Origin: Rhizobiales bacterium CCH3-A5
GTDB taxonomy: Bacteria > Pseudomonadota > Alphaproteobacteria > Rhizobiales > Beijerinckiaceae
Length of the DNA: 64,000 bases
NCBI GenBank assembly: GCA_001556025.1
Contig: LSIB01000064.1
Coordinates: 62,001 to 126,000, forward strand
Reading direction: 5' to 3'
Part shown: piece after piece, positions 37,647-46,715 of the stretch
How the letters are laid out: every line of letters starts with the position of its first letter
How positions within the stretch are numbered: the first letter of the stretch is position 1
Translations under genes and position numbers: made by a program
Notes under the pieces: model-generated
Seen by the model: the letters and a program-made list of their open reading frames with translations, nothing else
The model's database searches: none
What the model was told of the DNA's origin: nothing

Positions 37647-38630
37647 ATGAGCCTGAAGACGACACGACGCATTGCTCTGGCCGGACTGATCGCGACTGCG
37701 ATGGCCGGGCCAGCCATGGCGCAGGCCTTCCCGACCAAACCGATCACCATCATCGTCTCATTCGCGGCCGGCGGCCCCAGCGACGTCATCGCGCGCCTGC
37801 TCGGCGAGCAGATGAGCAAGACGCTGGGCCAGCCGGTCCTGGTCGAGAACGTCGCCGGCGCGGGCGGCACGGCCGGCGCCAAGCGCATGGCCGCGGCCGA
37901 ACCCGACGGCCACACCATCCTGATCCACCATCTCGCGCTGGCCGCGGCGCCCGCGCTCTACGGCAATCTCGGCTACGACACGAAAACCGACTTCGTGCCG
38001 ATCGGACTCGTCAACACCGGGCCGATGGTGGTCGCCAGCAAGCTCGCGCTGCCGACGACGGACGCCAAGAGCTTCTTCGCCTACGCCAAGGCCAATGCCG
38101 ACAAGCTCTCGCTGGCCCATGCCGGCGTCGGCTCCAACTCGCATCTCTGCGGTGTGCTGATGTCGCAGATCCTCGGCGTCAAGTTCACCGAGGTCGCCTA
38201 TCGCGGCACGGGACCCGCGATGAACGATCTCGTCGGCGGCCAGATCGACTTCCTCTGCGACCAGTCGACCTCGGCGGTCTCGCAGATCCAGGGCGAGAAG
38301 ATCCGCGCCTATGCGGTGACCTCCACCGAGCGGCTCGACGTTCTGCCGAACGTGCCGACCGCGATCGAGACCGGCACGAAGCTGGAGATGACGATCTGGC
38401 ACGGGCTCTATGCGCCCAAGGGCACGCCGACAGCCGCGCTCGACAAGCTCAACGGAGCGCTGCGCGCCGCGCTGAAGCAGCCGGCCGTGCTCGACAAGTT
38501 CAAGGCTTTCGGCACCACCGTCTTCCCCGAGTCCGAATGGACCCGCGAGGCGCATGGCAAGCGGTTCGTCGCCGAGGTCGACAAATGGGGCGCCTCGCTG
38601 AAGGCTGCAGGCATCAAGCCGCAAAGCTGA
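37647..38630 (+). CDS. TTT receptor (Bug family), possibly for sulfolactate
   Basis: 327-residue periplasmic binding protein of the TctC/Bug type. Signal peptide [20 protein letters not shown], then [52 protein letters not shown] and [20 protein letters not shown] at 37635 precedes the ATG. In Chromohalobacter salexigens a TTT system (SlcHFG) takes up sulfolactate, and this gene's place downstream of the regulator suggests an SlcH-like role. The two membrane subunits are not in the window. Ligand assignment is contextual only. Confidence 0.82.
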   Translation: MSLKTTRRIALAGLIATAMAGPAMAQAFPTKPITIIVSFAAGGPSDVIARLLGEQMSKTLGQPVLVENVAGAGGTAGAKRMAAAEPDGHTILIHHLALAAAPALYGNLGYDTKTDFVPIGLVNTGPMVVASKLALPTTDAKSFFAYAKANADKLSLAHAGVGSNSHLCGVLMSQILGVKFTEVAYRGTGPAMNDLVGGQIDFLCDQSTSAVSQIQGEKIRAYAVTSTERLDVLPNVPTAIETGTKLEMTIWHGLYAPKGTPTAALDKLNGALRAALKQPAVLDKFKAFGTTVFPESEWTREAHGKRFVAEVDKWGASLKAAGIKPQS

Positions 38631-38636
38631 CGCGAC

Positions 38637-38670
38637 GCATGCGCCGCTCGCCTGGGCGGGCGGCGCATGC
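38637..38670. terminator. Hairpin after the TTT receptor gene
   Basis: GCATGCGCCGC (38637-38647) pairs with GCGGCGCATGC (38660-38670): an 11-bp perfect stem, 12-nt loop, 7 bp after the stop codon and 13 bp before ruvX. No U-run follows, so Rho or pausing would be needed. Confidence 0.55.
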
Positions 38671-38682
38671 TACCGGCGGAGC

Positions 38683-39186
38683 ATGTCAGCCAACATCGTG
38701 CCGCTCGATCGCTTCATTTTGCTGCCGCGCCATGCGCGGCTGCTCGGGCTCGATCTCGGCACCAAGACGATCGGTCTCGCTTTATCCGATGTCGGGCGAC
38801 AGATCGCCTCCCCGCTGGAGACGATCCGGCGGGTCAAGTTCCAGGCCGACGCGGCCGCGCTGCTGCGGATCGCCGAGAAACACGCCATCGCCGGGCTCGT
38901 GATCGGCCTGCCGTTGAACATGGATGGCTCGGAAGGACCGCGCGTGCAGTCGACGCGGGCTTTCGTGCGCAACCTCGCGCCGCTGACGAGCCTGCCGATC
39001 GTCTTCTGGGACGAGCGCATGTCTACGCTCGCCGTGACGCGCACCCTGCTCGACGCCGACGCGTCCCGCGCCAGGCGAGCCGAGGTGGTGGACAAGATGG
39101 CCGCCGCCTACATCCTGCAGGGCGCGCTCGACCGCCTGATGCGGATGGAGCAGGACCGGGCCGAAGCGAATGCCGGGCCGACATGA
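38683..39186 (+). CDS. ruvX: Holliday junction resolvase-like RuvX/YqgF
   Basis: 167-residue RNase H-fold nuclease; YqgF acts in 16S rRNA 5'-end processing and perhaps on Holliday junctions. N-terminal strand with the first acidic residue [19 protein letters not shown], then [17 protein letters not shown], and the second acidic pair in [17 protein letters not shown]. The C-terminal helix [13 protein letters not shown] completes the fold. Length fits the alphaproteobacterial family (about 155-165). It is preceded by a hairpin that isolates it from the sulfolactate locus. Confidence 0.93.
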   Translation: MSANIVPLDRFILLPRHARLLGLDLGTKTIGLALSDVGRQIASPLETIRRVKFQADAAALLRIAEKHAIAGLVIGLPLNMDGSEGPRVQSTRAFVRNLAPLTSLPIVFWDERMSTLAVTRTLLDADASRARRAEVVDKMAAAYILQGALDRLMRMEQDRAEANAGPT

Positions 39187-39243
39187 AAAGGCCCCGCCGG
39201 CCATGGCCAGCTGGGCTGATCGGTTCAGGTGCGAGCGCCAATC

Positions 39244-39639
39244 TCAGCGATGATTGCGAAAATCATAGGGTTCGCGGTAGTAGGCGCGCGGGGCCGGAGC
39301 ATAATAGGCCGGCTCCTCGTAATAATAGGCGCGCGGCGCTGCATAGTACCCGCCGTCATAATAGGGCTCGGCATAGGCCCGCCGGCTAGAGGCGATTGCC
39401 GCCGCACCGAGGATGCCAAGGCCAATGGCTCCAGCGATCGCCGCGTTTCGGCCGCCATTGCCGCGATGACGGCGATACTGCGAGTAGTCGGCCGCCGCAG
39501 CGTCGAGACGCGCGGCATCGAAAGTCGGCTTCGAGGGCGCCGCCAGAGCGGGCGTGACGATGCCAGCCGACACGACGGCAAGCGAGGTCAGGCCAATGAT
39601 GGCGGTCTTCCTGAGCGAGTTGATCCTGAGCGAGTTCAT
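39244..39639 (-). CDS. Secreted Tyr-rich protein with glycine-zipper helix
   Basis: 131-residue exported protein of unknown function. The signal peptide (TAIIGLTSLAVVSAGIVTPALAA) is followed by a linker with YSQYRRHRGNGGRNAA, a second hydrophobic helix with glycine spacing (AIAGAIGLGILGAAAIA) and a Tyr/Pro/Ala-rich tail (YYDGGYYAAPRAYYYEEPAYY). This architecture is common in Hyphomicrobiales envelope proteins. The ATG at 39639 follows an AGGAGG-like site (complement of CCTCCT at 39645-39650). It stands alone. Confidence 0.8.
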   Translation of the reverse strand: MNSLRINSLRKTAIIGLTSLAVVSAGIVTPALAAPSKPTFDAARLDAAAADYSQYRRHRGNGGRNAAIAGAIGLGILGAAAIASSRRAYAEPYYDGGYYAAPRAYYYEEPAYYAPAPRAYYREPYDFRNHR

Positions 39640-39899
39640 GCGAACCTCCTAGTGCCCCGGACGGGCCGGGATTGACCGATACGCTAGGTTCAGACGGTTG
39701 AATGCGGTCTGAACCAATCGCGGCGGGATTGCGGCAGGCGCAAGCTGGCCTGCGCCTGGAATGCTTGCCGGTCCGATGCGAGCGTGAAAGGAGTGGACGC
39801 CCGCCGACCAACAACGACAACGGCGCGCGCACGCTTATGTTCCCGCATGAGCGCGCACCCGCCCCACGGGCCTCCGCCGCAGAAGCCGAATCCGCTCCC

Positions 39900-40814
39900 A
39901 TGATCGACAGCCTGGTCGCCGTTTTCCTTGTCATCGCGACCGGCTGGGCGCTGAAGGCGCGCGGGGTCGTCTCACCCGAGCATTGGGGCGGCGTCGAGCG
40001 CCTGACCTATCAGGTGCTGTTTCCCGCCGTCGTGGTCCACACTCTGGCGATGGCAGATCTCAGCCGCCTGCCGGTCCTGGCCATGGGCCTCAGCCTCGTG
40101 CTCGCGATCCTGATCGTGGCGGCGCTGCTCCTGTCGCTGCGTCCGGTGCTGGCGCAAGGCGGCGTCGACGGACCGGCCTTCACCTCGGTCTTCCAGGGCT
40201 CGGTGCGCTGGAACACCTTCGTGGCGCTGGCGTTGGCGGCGGGTCTCGAAGGCCAGACCGGCGCGACGCTGATGGCGATCGCGGTGGCGTCGATGATCCC
40301 GCTGCTCAACGTGATGTGCGTGCTGGTTCTGGCGCGTTTCGCCGGCGGCCGGCGGATGGGCGCGGCGGCGACCGTCCGGTCGATCGTCTTCAACCCGTTC
40401 ATCTGGTCGTCCGCGCTTGGCCTTGCCCTCAACCAGATCCAGTGGATGATGCCCGCGGCCGTGGCGAGTTTCGTCGATATTCTCGGCCGCGCCGCGCTCG
40501 GCGTCGGGCTGCTCGTCGTCGGCGCGGGTTTGGATCTGCGCCGGCTGGCGCAGCCGAAACTCGCCCATGCCGTCGCCTGCGGCCTCAAGCTCGTGGTCAT
40601 GCCGCTGATCGCGTGGACGCTGGCCCGTCAGTTCGGCGTCACCGGCCCGGCCCTGACCATGACGATCGTCGCCGCCGCCGTGCCGACCGCCACGGCCGCC
40701 TATTTCCTCGCCCGCGACATGGGCGGGGATGCGCCGCTGATGGCCGAGATCACCACGCTCGAGACCCTGCTGGCGCTGGTCACGCTGCCTCTGGCCGTCC
40801 TGCTCCTGACCTGA
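39900..40814 (+). CDS. AEC family transporter (auxin efflux carrier-like)
   Basis: 304-residue inner-membrane carrier with about ten helices in two five-helix repeats. N-terminal VFLVIATGWALKARGVVS and LTYQVLFPAVVVHTLA, then FQGSVRWNTFVALALA with the conserved G-R/N-x-G-type loop and a second half with ATAAYFLARDMGGDAPLMAEI and TLLALVTLPLAVLLL. Substrates in the family include malate, malonate and auxin-like acids; unknown here. The ATG at 39900 is set where the first helix begins; the longer reading to 39702 is not supported. Confidence 0.85.
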   Translation: MIDSLVAVFLVIATGWALKARGVVSPEHWGGVERLTYQVLFPAVVVHTLAMADLSRLPVLAMGLSLVLAILIVAALLLSLRPVLAQGGVDGPAFTSVFQGSVRWNTFVALALAAGLEGQTGATLMAIAVASMIPLLNVMCVLVLARFAGGRRMGAAATVRSIVFNPFIWSSALGLALNQIQWMMPAAVASFVDILGRAALGVGLLVVGAGLDLRRLAQPKLAHAVACGLKLVVMPLIAWTLARQFGVTGPALTMTIVAAAVPTATAAYFLARDMGGDAPLMAEITTLETLLALVTLPLAVLLLT

Positions 40815-40953
40815 GTCGCGCGACCGGAGGGCGGTTACGCGACGAAGCCGCGAATGGATGCACGCTATAATTGCATTCTTTCGCAGTTTGTAGACTATGG
40901 CCGCGCGGCTTGCGTAAACCGGCCAGGTCAGCGACGGCGAGGCGACCAACCCC

Positions 40954-41238
40954 ATGAGCTCCCAAAAGCGCAATCCGGACACCCAAGAGCCAGCCTCTCC
41001 ATTCGCTGACGCCGCCGATTCAAGTGCCAACCCCGATAGCGGGAACAATCAGGGCATGTCCCGCTCGACTCTCAACGACCTGCAACTTGAGGTAGCGCTC
41101 TATATCGAGAGTCTGAGCGCCGAGCTGCGCACCATGGCAAGGGAGAATCAGCTCGAAAGTCTGGCATACTTCCTCGAAATGGCGCGGATCGAGGCGTCGA
41201 TCCAGGTGGAGCGCCGAGCGCTTCAGCGTGGAGGCTGA
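40954..41238 (+). CDS. Small helical hypothetical protein, paralog 1
   Basis: 94-residue cytosolic protein without recognised family. The first 38 residues are polar and low in complexity (Ser, Asn, Asp, Pro); then follows an amphipathic helix LQLEVALYIESLSAELRTMA and a second helix ESLAYFLEMARIEASIQVE. The helical part is clearly related to the next gene: both share LQxEVxxYIExLxxELxTMAR and the phase of the second helix. The pair is likely a recent tandem duplication. The ATG at 40954 follows GGCGAGGCGA. Confidence 0.65.
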   Translation: MSSQKRNPDTQEPASPFADAADSSANPDSGNNQGMSRSTLNDLQLEVALYIESLSAELRTMARENQLESLAYFLEMARIEASIQVERRALQRGG

Positions 41239-41319
41239 CCGGCGGCCCTCGTTCGACCGGCCATGAATCGTTAAACTTCTGGTTGTATCGGTACTTTCAC
41301 GCAACCCGGAGAGGTCGTC

Positions 41320-41595
41320 ATGACGCAAGCGCCCACGCCCGAGCTCCGCGCCCGCCACGACGGGGCGGCCAGTGATCCCGCTTTGCTCGATGTCGTCTTC
41401 GACAGCGCTTCCGTCGAAGCCTGCCGCGCTCAGCATCGCCAGCTCCAGTTCGAGGTCTCACGCTATATCGAACTGCTGCTCGGCGAACTTGCGACGATGG
41501 CGCGGGCCGCCGAGCTGAAGCATCTGCTGCATTTCATCGAGTTGACGCGGCAGGAGGCCGGCGACCAGACGAGGCGCTGCCGAATCGACAGTTGA
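41320..41595 (+). CDS. Small helical hypothetical protein, paralog 2
   Basis: 91-residue cytosolic protein, paralog of the preceding gene. N-terminal linker TPELRARHDGAASDPALLD, then helix LQFEVSRYIELLLGELATMA and helix LKHLLHFIELTRQEAGDQT. GGAGAGG stands 7-13 bp before the ATG at 41320. The 81-bp gap and the same strand suggest cotranscription with the first copy. Two helices of this size suggest a dimerising adaptor, but no function can be assigned. It is convergent with dprA, 9 bp apart. Confidence 0.7.
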   Translation: MTQAPTPELRARHDGAASDPALLDVVFDSASVEACRAQHRQLQFEVSRYIELLLGELATMARAAELKHLLHFIELTRQEAGDQTRRCRIDS

Positions 41596-41604
41596 GACCG
41601 CGTA

Positions 41605-42816
41605 TCAGACCGCCCGGCTCAGCAGGCCGCCTGGATGGCGCTGGATCGCGGCCGAAAGCTCCAGTTCGAGCACGGCGCGGCTGACATCGCGGGCCGCGAG
41701 GCCACTGGCGCGCACGAGGTCGTCGAGCGAGATCGGCGCGGCGCCGAGCAGGCGCAGCAGAACCGCGCTTGGGTCCTCGGCCATGCGGGTCTCAACTAGC
41801 GGCACCACCGGATCGAAACCCGTCGACAACGCGGCATGCTCGGGCGCAGGCGCGATGCCCGGCAGCTCGAGCTCGTCCCAGAGCCGGTCGGATGGGTCCT
41901 CCCCGCTTTCCTCGCGAACGCCGGCGAAATCGAGAGGCGTCATCCCGTCGTTCAGCAACGGCCCCAGCGCCTCGATGACATGCGCAGCTTCGCTGATGAG
42001 CGTCGCGCCCTCGCGGATCAGGTGGTTGCCGCCCTCGGCGCGCGGGTCGAGCGGCGAGCCCGGCACGGCGAAAACCTGCCGGCCCTGCTCGTTGGCGAAG
42101 CGGGCCGTGATCAGCGAACCCGACTTGCGCGCCGCCTCGACCACGACCGTGCCGAGCGACAGCCCCGAGACCAGCCGGTTGCGGCGTGGAAAATCGCGCC
42201 CGCGCGGGGCCCAGCCCAGCGGCATCTCGGTGACGCCCGCGCCCTGCGCAATCAGCCTGTCGAACAGGGCCAGGTTCTGCGGCGGATAGATTTCGTCGAG
42301 CCCGCCGGCCAGCACCGCGACCGTGCCGGTCTCGAGGCTCGCCTGATGGGCTGCCGTGTCGATGCCGCGCGCTAGCCCAGAGACGACGACAAAGCCGGCC
42401 TCGCCGAGATCGCGCGCCAATCGGGCCGTGAACTTCTGGCCGGCCGCCGAGGCGTTGCGCGAGCCGACCAGCGCGACGCAGGGGCGCAGCAGCGCCGCGG
42501 CTGCGCCGAGCACCGTCAGCAGCGGCGGCGCGGAATCGATCGCCTGCAGCGCCTTCGGGTAGCCGGCCTCGCCGAGCGCGATGAAGCGCGCGCCCAGCCT
42601 CTGCGTGGCGACGAATTCGCGCTCGGCTTCGGCGACCGTGCAGAGCTTGAGATGGCGACCGGCCTGACGGCCGAGTTCCGGCAGCGCGTCGAGCGCGGCC
42701 GACGCACCGCCGAACCTGTTCATCAGGCTGCGGAAGGTGCGCGGGCCGATGCTTTCGCTGCGGATGAGGCGGAGCCAGTCGAGGCGCTGGCGATCGCTGA
42801 GGACGATGCCAGCCAT
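41605..42816 (-). CDS. dprA: DNA processing protein DprA
   Basis: 403-residue loader of RecA onto incoming single-stranded DNA in transformation. SAM-like N-terminal domain (DRQRLDWLRLIRSESIGPRTFRSL), Rossmann domain with VALVGSRNASAAGQKF, VVVSGLARGIDTAAHQASL, VAVLAGGLDEIYPPQN and RNRLVSGLSLGTVVVEAARKSGSL, then a C-terminal winged-helix domain (LGAAPISLDDLVRASGL). Last gene of the pyrB-orf-pyrC'-plsY-dprA row, 6 bp after plsY. Confidence 0.95.
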   Translation of the reverse strand: MAGIVLSDRQRLDWLRLIRSESIGPRTFRSLMNRFGGASAALDALPELGRQAGRHLKLCTVAEAEREFVATQRLGARFIALGEAGYPKALQAIDSAPPLLTVLGAAAALLRPCVALVGSRNASAAGQKFTARLARDLGEAGFVVVSGLARGIDTAAHQASLETGTVAVLAGGLDEIYPPQNLALFDRLIAQGAGVTEMPLGWAPRGRDFPRRNRLVSGLSLGTVVVEAARKSGSLITARFANEQGRQVFAVPGSPLDPRAEGGNHLIREGATLISEAAHVIEALGPLLNDGMTPLDFAGVREESGEDPSDRLWDELELPGIAPAPEHAALSTGFDPVVPLVETRMAEDPSAVLLRLLGAAPISLDDLVRASGLAARDVSRAVLELELSAAIQRHPGGLLSRAV

Positions 42817-42822
42817 GCAGGT

Positions 42823-43446
42823 TCAGCCCTTCTGGCCGATCTTGCCTTCGCTGCCCTTCAGCAGCCGGGCGATGTTCTCGCGGTGCATGAACCAGAGCAG
42901 CAGCGTCAACGCGCCCATCAGCAGCGCGGCGCGCGCATCGCCGACCCAGAACCAGAGCAGCAGCGGCGTCAGCAGGCTCGCCAGCAGGGCCGAGAGCGAC
43001 GAGTAGCGGCTGAGGTAGGCGACGCCGAGCCAGATCGCGGCAAAGACGACCGCGATCGAGAATTTCAGGCCGATCAGCACGCCGAGATAGGTCGCGACGC
43101 CCTTGCCGCCGCGAAAATTCAACCAGACCGGAAACAGGTGGCCGATGAAGGCTCCCAGCCCTGCCAGCAGAGCCGCCTCGCGGCCGCCGAGCAGGAACGC
43201 GCCCACCAGCACGGCCGCCGTACCCTTGAGCATGTCGCCGGCCAGCGTCGCCGCGGCGAGTTTCTTGTTGCCGGTGCGCAGCACGTTGGTCGCGCCGATA
43301 TTGCCCGAGCCGATGCTGCGCAGATCCGGGCCGCCCGTGAGCTTCGTCAGGACGATGCCGAAGGGGATCGAGCCGAGAAGGTAGCCGATCGACAGCGCCG
43401 CCAGGATCGCTGGCCAGGACAGCCCAAGTTTCATCAGTTCCGGCAT
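42823..43446 (-). CDS. plsY: Glycerol-3-phosphate acyltransferase PlsY
   Basis: Inner-membrane enzyme that acylates glycerol-3-phosphate from acyl phosphate, the first step of phospholipid synthesis. 207 residues with five or more helices. The three motifs are present: [14 protein letters not shown] with [32 protein letters not shown], and [21 protein letters not shown]. It lies between pyrC' (41 bp) and dprA (6 bp) on the same strand. Confidence 0.95.
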   Translation of the reverse strand: MPELMKLGLSWPAILAALSIGYLLGSIPFGIVLTKLTGGPDLRSIGSGNIGATNVLRTGNKKLAAATLAGDMLKGTAAVLVGAFLLGGREAALLAGLGAFIGHLFPVWLNFRGGKGVATYLGVLIGLKFSIAVVFAAIWLGVAYLSRYSSLSALLASLLTPLLLWFWVGDARAALLMGALTLLLWFMHRENIARLLKGSEGKIGQKG

Positions 43447-43487
43447 ACCCGCCCTGCCCTCGTGCCCACCCTGCGCGTCGCGCGACC

Positions 43488-44789
43488 CTAGCCGCCTTGC
43501 GCCTCATAGACCACCCGGCCGGCGACCAGCGTCATCCGCACGAGCCCTTCCAGCCGTGCCTCGTCGAAAGGCGAGTTCTTGGCGCGCGATTTCAGCAGGC
43601 GCTTGTCGACGACATGGGGCGCGTCGGGATCGAGCAGCATCAGATCGGCCGGCGCGCCGACCGCCAGCCGCCCGCAGGACAGGCCGATCAGCGCCGCCGG
43701 ACGGGCCGATAGCGCCGACAGCAGCGCGGGCAGCCCGATCTGGCCGGCATGCACCATCCGCAGCGCCGCCGGCAGCAGGGTCTCGATGCCGAGCGCGCCA
43801 TCGGCAGCTTCGGCGAAGGGCTGGCGCTTGGTCTCGACGTCCTGCGGATCGTGATCGGAGACGACCACGTCGATGACGCCCTCGGCCAGCGCCGCGATCA
43901 TGGCGAGGCGCTCGTCCTCGTGCCGCAGCGGCGGCGAGACCTTGCAGAAGGTCCGGTACTCGCCGACATCGTTCTCGTTGAGGGTCAGGTTGTTGATCGA
44001 GACGCCGCAGGTGATGCGGACGCCATCGGCCTTGGCGCGGCGGACCAACTCGGCAGATTCCGCGCAGGAGATCATCGAGGCGTGGTAGCGCGCGCCCGTC
44101 GCCCGCGCGAGGCGGATGTCGCGCTCCAGCATCACCGTCTCGGCCTCGCGCGGAATGCCCGGCAGCCCCTTGCGGCTGGCGAATTCGCCCTCGTTCATCA
44201 CGCCCGAGCCGCGCAGATCGGGATCCTCGACATGGTTCATCAACAGCGCGTCGAAATCGCGCGCGTAGATCATGGCGCGGCGCATGAGCTGCGGATTGCG
44301 CACCGCCTTCGCGCCGTCCCCGAACGCGACCGCGCCGGCCTCCAGCAGCAGCCCGAACTCGGTGATCTCCTTGCCCAGAATGCCCTTGGTGAGCGCCGCG
44401 CAGGGCAGCACGTTGACGACCGCCTTGTCGCGGGCGCGCCGCTTGATGAAGTCGATGATGGCGGGATCGTCGATCGGCGGATCGGTATCGGGACGGCAGA
44501 CGATGGTGGTGACGCCACCGGCGGCGGCAGCCTGCGAGCCGGAGCCCAGCGTCTCGCGGAACTCCGCGCCGGGCTCGCCGAGGAAGGCGCGCAGATCGAC
44601 GAGGCCGGGCGCGAGGACGAGGCCGCGCCCGTCGATGCGGCGCATGCCTTCGCCCAAGGCGGGAGCCGCGCCCCAGACGATGTCGGCGATCGCCCTGTCG
44701 CGGATCAGCACGGAGCCGCGTCCGTCCCGGCCTGTCGCCGGATCGACGAGGCGCGCGTCGATGATCGCGAGGTCGGTCGCTTCAGCCAT
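43488..44789 (-). CDS. Dihydroorotase-like PyrC', probably non-catalytic
   Basis: 433-residue class I dihydroorotase homolog. The HxH zinc motif after PGLVD is replaced: residues 65-69 read D-L-R-A-F where D-M-H-V-H is expected. Later His positions remain (NHVEDPDL and [12 protein letters not shown]), but the final motif is SDHDPQ rather than TDHAPH. Loss of HxH argues against catalysis. In Pseudomonas an inactive PyrC' of this kind is needed to assemble the aspartate transcarbamoylase dodecamer, and this gene is in the pyrB operon. ATG at 44789 is used; it overlaps the 80-aa gene by 8 bp. Confidence 0.85.
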   Translation of the reverse strand: MAEATDLAIIDARLVDPATGRDGRGSVLIRDRAIADIVWGAAPALGEGMRRIDGRGLVLAPGLVDLRAFLGEPGAEFRETLGSGSQAAAAGGVTTIVCRPDTDPPIDDPAIIDFIKRRARDKAVVNVLPCAALTKGILGKEITEFGLLLEAGAVAFGDGAKAVRNPQLMRRAMIYARDFDALLMNHVEDPDLRGSGVMNEGEFASRKGLPGIPREAETVMLERDIRLARATGARYHASMISCAESAELVRRAKADGVRITCGVSINNLTLNENDVGEYRTFCKVSPPLRHEDERLAMIAALAEGVIDVVVSDHDPQDVETKRQPFAEAADGALGIETLLPAALRMVHAGQIGLPALLSALSARPAALIGLSCGRLAVGAPADLMLLDPDAPHVVDKRLLKSRAKNSPFDEARLEGLVRMTLVAGRVVYEAQGG

Positions 44790-45024
44790 GTCCGTTCCCG
44801 TCAGTGCCGCCACGGCCGTGCCTGCCCGCAAACACATGCGTCCAGAACGCGACCAGCGCCCAGAACAGCGCGCACAGCATCGCGCCCGCGACGATGATGA
44901 ACCAGGTCCAGCCCGAGCGCGGCTCGGCGACGAGAAAGCCCGCCGCGACGATCAGATAGAGCGCCACGAAGACGAAGCGGGCCCGCCGCATCAGCCCCAG
45001 CAGCATGGCGACGAGGCTGTCCAT
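44782..45024 (-). CDS. 80-residue membrane protein between pyrB and pyrC'
   Basis: Small inner-membrane protein with two helices, ARFVFVALYLIVAAGFLVA and FIIVAGAMLCALFWALVAF, and a Gly/His-rich end ([14 protein letters not shown]). It starts 5 bp after the pyrB stop and overlaps the pyrC' start by 8 bp, so it is translated as part of that operon. Its role is unknown; the tight coupling suggests it is a real gene rather than noise. Confidence 0.72.
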   Translation of the reverse strand: MDSLVAMLLGLMRRARFVFVALYLIVAAGFLVAEPRSGWTWFIIVAGAMLCALFWALVAFWTHVFAGRHGRGGTDGNGHG

Positions 45025-45029
45025 GCCGC

Positions 45030-45974
45030 TCAGCCATTGGGCAGATGCTGCGAGAGCGCATCGAGCACGGCCATGCGAACCGCGACGCCCATCTCGACCT
45101 GCTCCCGGATCAGGGATTGCGCGCTGTCGGCCACCTCCGAGGAAATTTCGACGCCGCGGTTCATCGGGCCGGGATGCATCACCAGCGCATCGTCCGCCGC
45201 GAGATCGAGCTTGGCCCGGTCGAGGCCGTAATAGCGGAAATACTCCTTCGAGGAGGGCACGAAAGCGCCGTGCATGCGCTCGAGCTGGAGACGCAGCATC
45301 ATCACGATGTCAGCGCCTTCCAACCCCTTCTTCATGTCGGTGAAGACGCTGACGCCCATGCGCTCGATGCCGGCCGGCAGCAATGTCGAGGGCGCGATCA
45401 GCCTTACCTTCGCGCCCAGCGCGTTGAGCAGGATGATGTTGGAGCGGGCGACGCGCGAATGCAGGATGTCGCCGCAGATCGCGACCGTCAGGCCCGCGAT
45501 CCTGCCCTTGTTGCGCCGGATCGTCAGCGCGTCGAGGAGCGCCTGCGTCGGGTGCTCATGCGCGCCGTCGCCGGCGTTGACCACCGAGCAGCCGACCTTG
45601 CGGGCGAGCAGATTGACCGCGCCGGCGGCGTGATGGCGGACCACCAGAATGTCGGGGCGCATCGCGTAGAGCGTGGCGGCCGTATCGATCAGCGTCTCGC
45701 CCTTCTTCACCGAGGAGGACGCGACCGACATGTTCATGACGTCCGCCCCCAGACGCTTGCCGGCAAGCTCGAAGGAGGCCTGCGTCCGCGTCGAGGGCTC
45801 GAAGAACAGGTTGATCTGGGTGCGCCCGCGCAGGGTCGCGGTCTTCTTCTCGACCTGCCGGGAGAGCGCGACGTAAGCGTCGGCCCGGTCGAGCAGCGCC
45901 TCGATATCCAGATGCGACAACCCCTCGATGCCGAGGAGGTGGCGGTGCGGATAAAGCGGCGCTTGCGATGTCAT
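45030..45974 (-). CDS. pyrB: Aspartate carbamoyltransferase catalytic subunit
   Basis: Condenses carbamoyl phosphate with aspartate in pyrimidine synthesis. 314 residues. Carbamoyl-phosphate loop [41 protein letters not shown] and the aspartate-binding [11 protein letters not shown] are all intact. ATG at 45974 fits the normal start; the reading from 46193 would add 73 residues that run over the vapC gene. No pyrI regulatory subunit is seen. First gene of the operon with the 80-residue membrane protein, PyrC', plsY and dprA. Confidence 0.96.
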   Translation of the reverse strand: MTSQAPLYPHRHLLGIEGLSHLDIEALLDRADAYVALSRQVEKKTATLRGRTQINLFFEPSTRTQASFELAGKRLGADVMNMSVASSSVKKGETLIDTAATLYAMRPDILVVRHHAAGAVNLLARKVGCSVVNAGDGAHEHPTQALLDALTIRRNKGRIAGLTVAICGDILHSRVARSNIILLNALGAKVRLIAPSTLLPAGIERMGVSVFTDMKKGLEGADIVMMLRLQLERMHGAFVPSSKEYFRYYGLDRAKLDLAADDALVMHPGPMNRGVEISSEVADSAQSLIREQVEMGVAVRMAVLDALSQHLPNG

Positions 45975-46020
45975 GTGAAGACGGGTGTGTAGGCGCAGAG
46001 CGCGGCGGGCGCAAGGCGGT

Positions 46021-46455
46021 TCAGCGCTTGGAAGCGTCCTGCAACGATATGCAAGCTGCGCGCTGTTGGTCCGTTCCGAATCGCGCGAGCGCCTTGAAGA
46101 AACGACTATCCGCGGTGACGAAGCGAACGCCTTTAGCCAACGCAAGCGCGAGATAAAAGCAATCGTAAGCAGGATGTTTGATCGCCGCCGCAAGGCCGAT
46201 CGCAGTTGTCATGAACCCCGCCGTCGCAGTGAGCTGGATTTCGACAGCGCCGATGAACTCCGCCGCCTCCTCCGCTTCCGAAAGGCTGAACTCTTCCAGC
46301 CTGATCTTAGTGGCTAGCGTGTTTGCAATTTCCGCGGTCAGCAGGTCGGGCGCGAGCAAACGGTGGTGGCGCATCAGGACTAGGGCTTGATCGGAATCGG
46401 CCTCCGTCGAGACCCACTTGATGACGACGCTCGCATCGACGACGAAGACCGTCAC
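46021..46455 (-). CDS. vapC: VapC-type PIN-domain toxin
   Basis: 144-residue PIN-domain ribonuclease of a type II toxin-antitoxin pair, usually cutting tRNA or rRNA. The acidic active-site residues are D7 ([10 protein letters not shown]), E42 (TAEIANTL), D98 ([10 protein letters not shown]) and D116 (TADSRF). It overlaps the antitoxin gene by 4 bp, and antitoxin-first order is standard. The pair stands between pyrB and topA, convergent with nothing and outside the pyrB operon. Confidence 0.9.
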   Translation of the reverse strand: MTVFVVDASVVIKWVSTEADSDQALVLMRHHRLLAPDLLTAEIANTLATKIRLEEFSLSEAEEAAEFIGAVEIQLTATAGFMTTAIGLAAAIKHPAYDCFYLALALAKGVRFVTADSRFFKALARFGTDQQRAACISLQDASKR

Positions 46456-46694
46456 CGTGCCTCGTCTCGCGACATCTGCTGCAACACCTCGGAGGGCGTG
46501 TGCCGTCGATCGCTCGTCCGACTGCGAAACTCCGCCAGGCGTTGCTCGAAATCCGGATCGAGATCGGGCCCGAGCGCCTCCGACAAGATCGCACGGTGCT
46601 CCGCTTCGACTGACCGGTTGTTACTGGCGGCCCGGCGCTTGAGACGAGCAACAAGGCGTTGATCGAGATTGCGGACGTGAAGGCTGGTGACCAT
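46452..46694 (-). CDS. vapB: FitA/VapB-type ribbon-helix-helix antitoxin
   Basis: 80-residue antitoxin. The N-terminal ribbon-helix-helix (MVTSLHVRNLDQRLVARLKRRAASNNRSVEAE) binds DNA and the C-terminal part blocks the toxin; the Arg-rich end is typical of FitA-like antitoxins. ATG at 46694 is chosen because it begins the RHH domain; the longer reading from 46961 crosses the topA start. Two palindromic octamers directly upstream are likely its operator. Confidence 0.86.
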   Translation of the reverse strand: MVTSLHVRNLDQRLVARLKRRAASNNRSVEAEHRAILSEALGPDLDPDFEQRLAEFRSRTSDRRHTPSEVLQQMSRDEAR

Positions 46695-46715
46695 CCCGCT
46701 TCTCCTGGGTAATTG

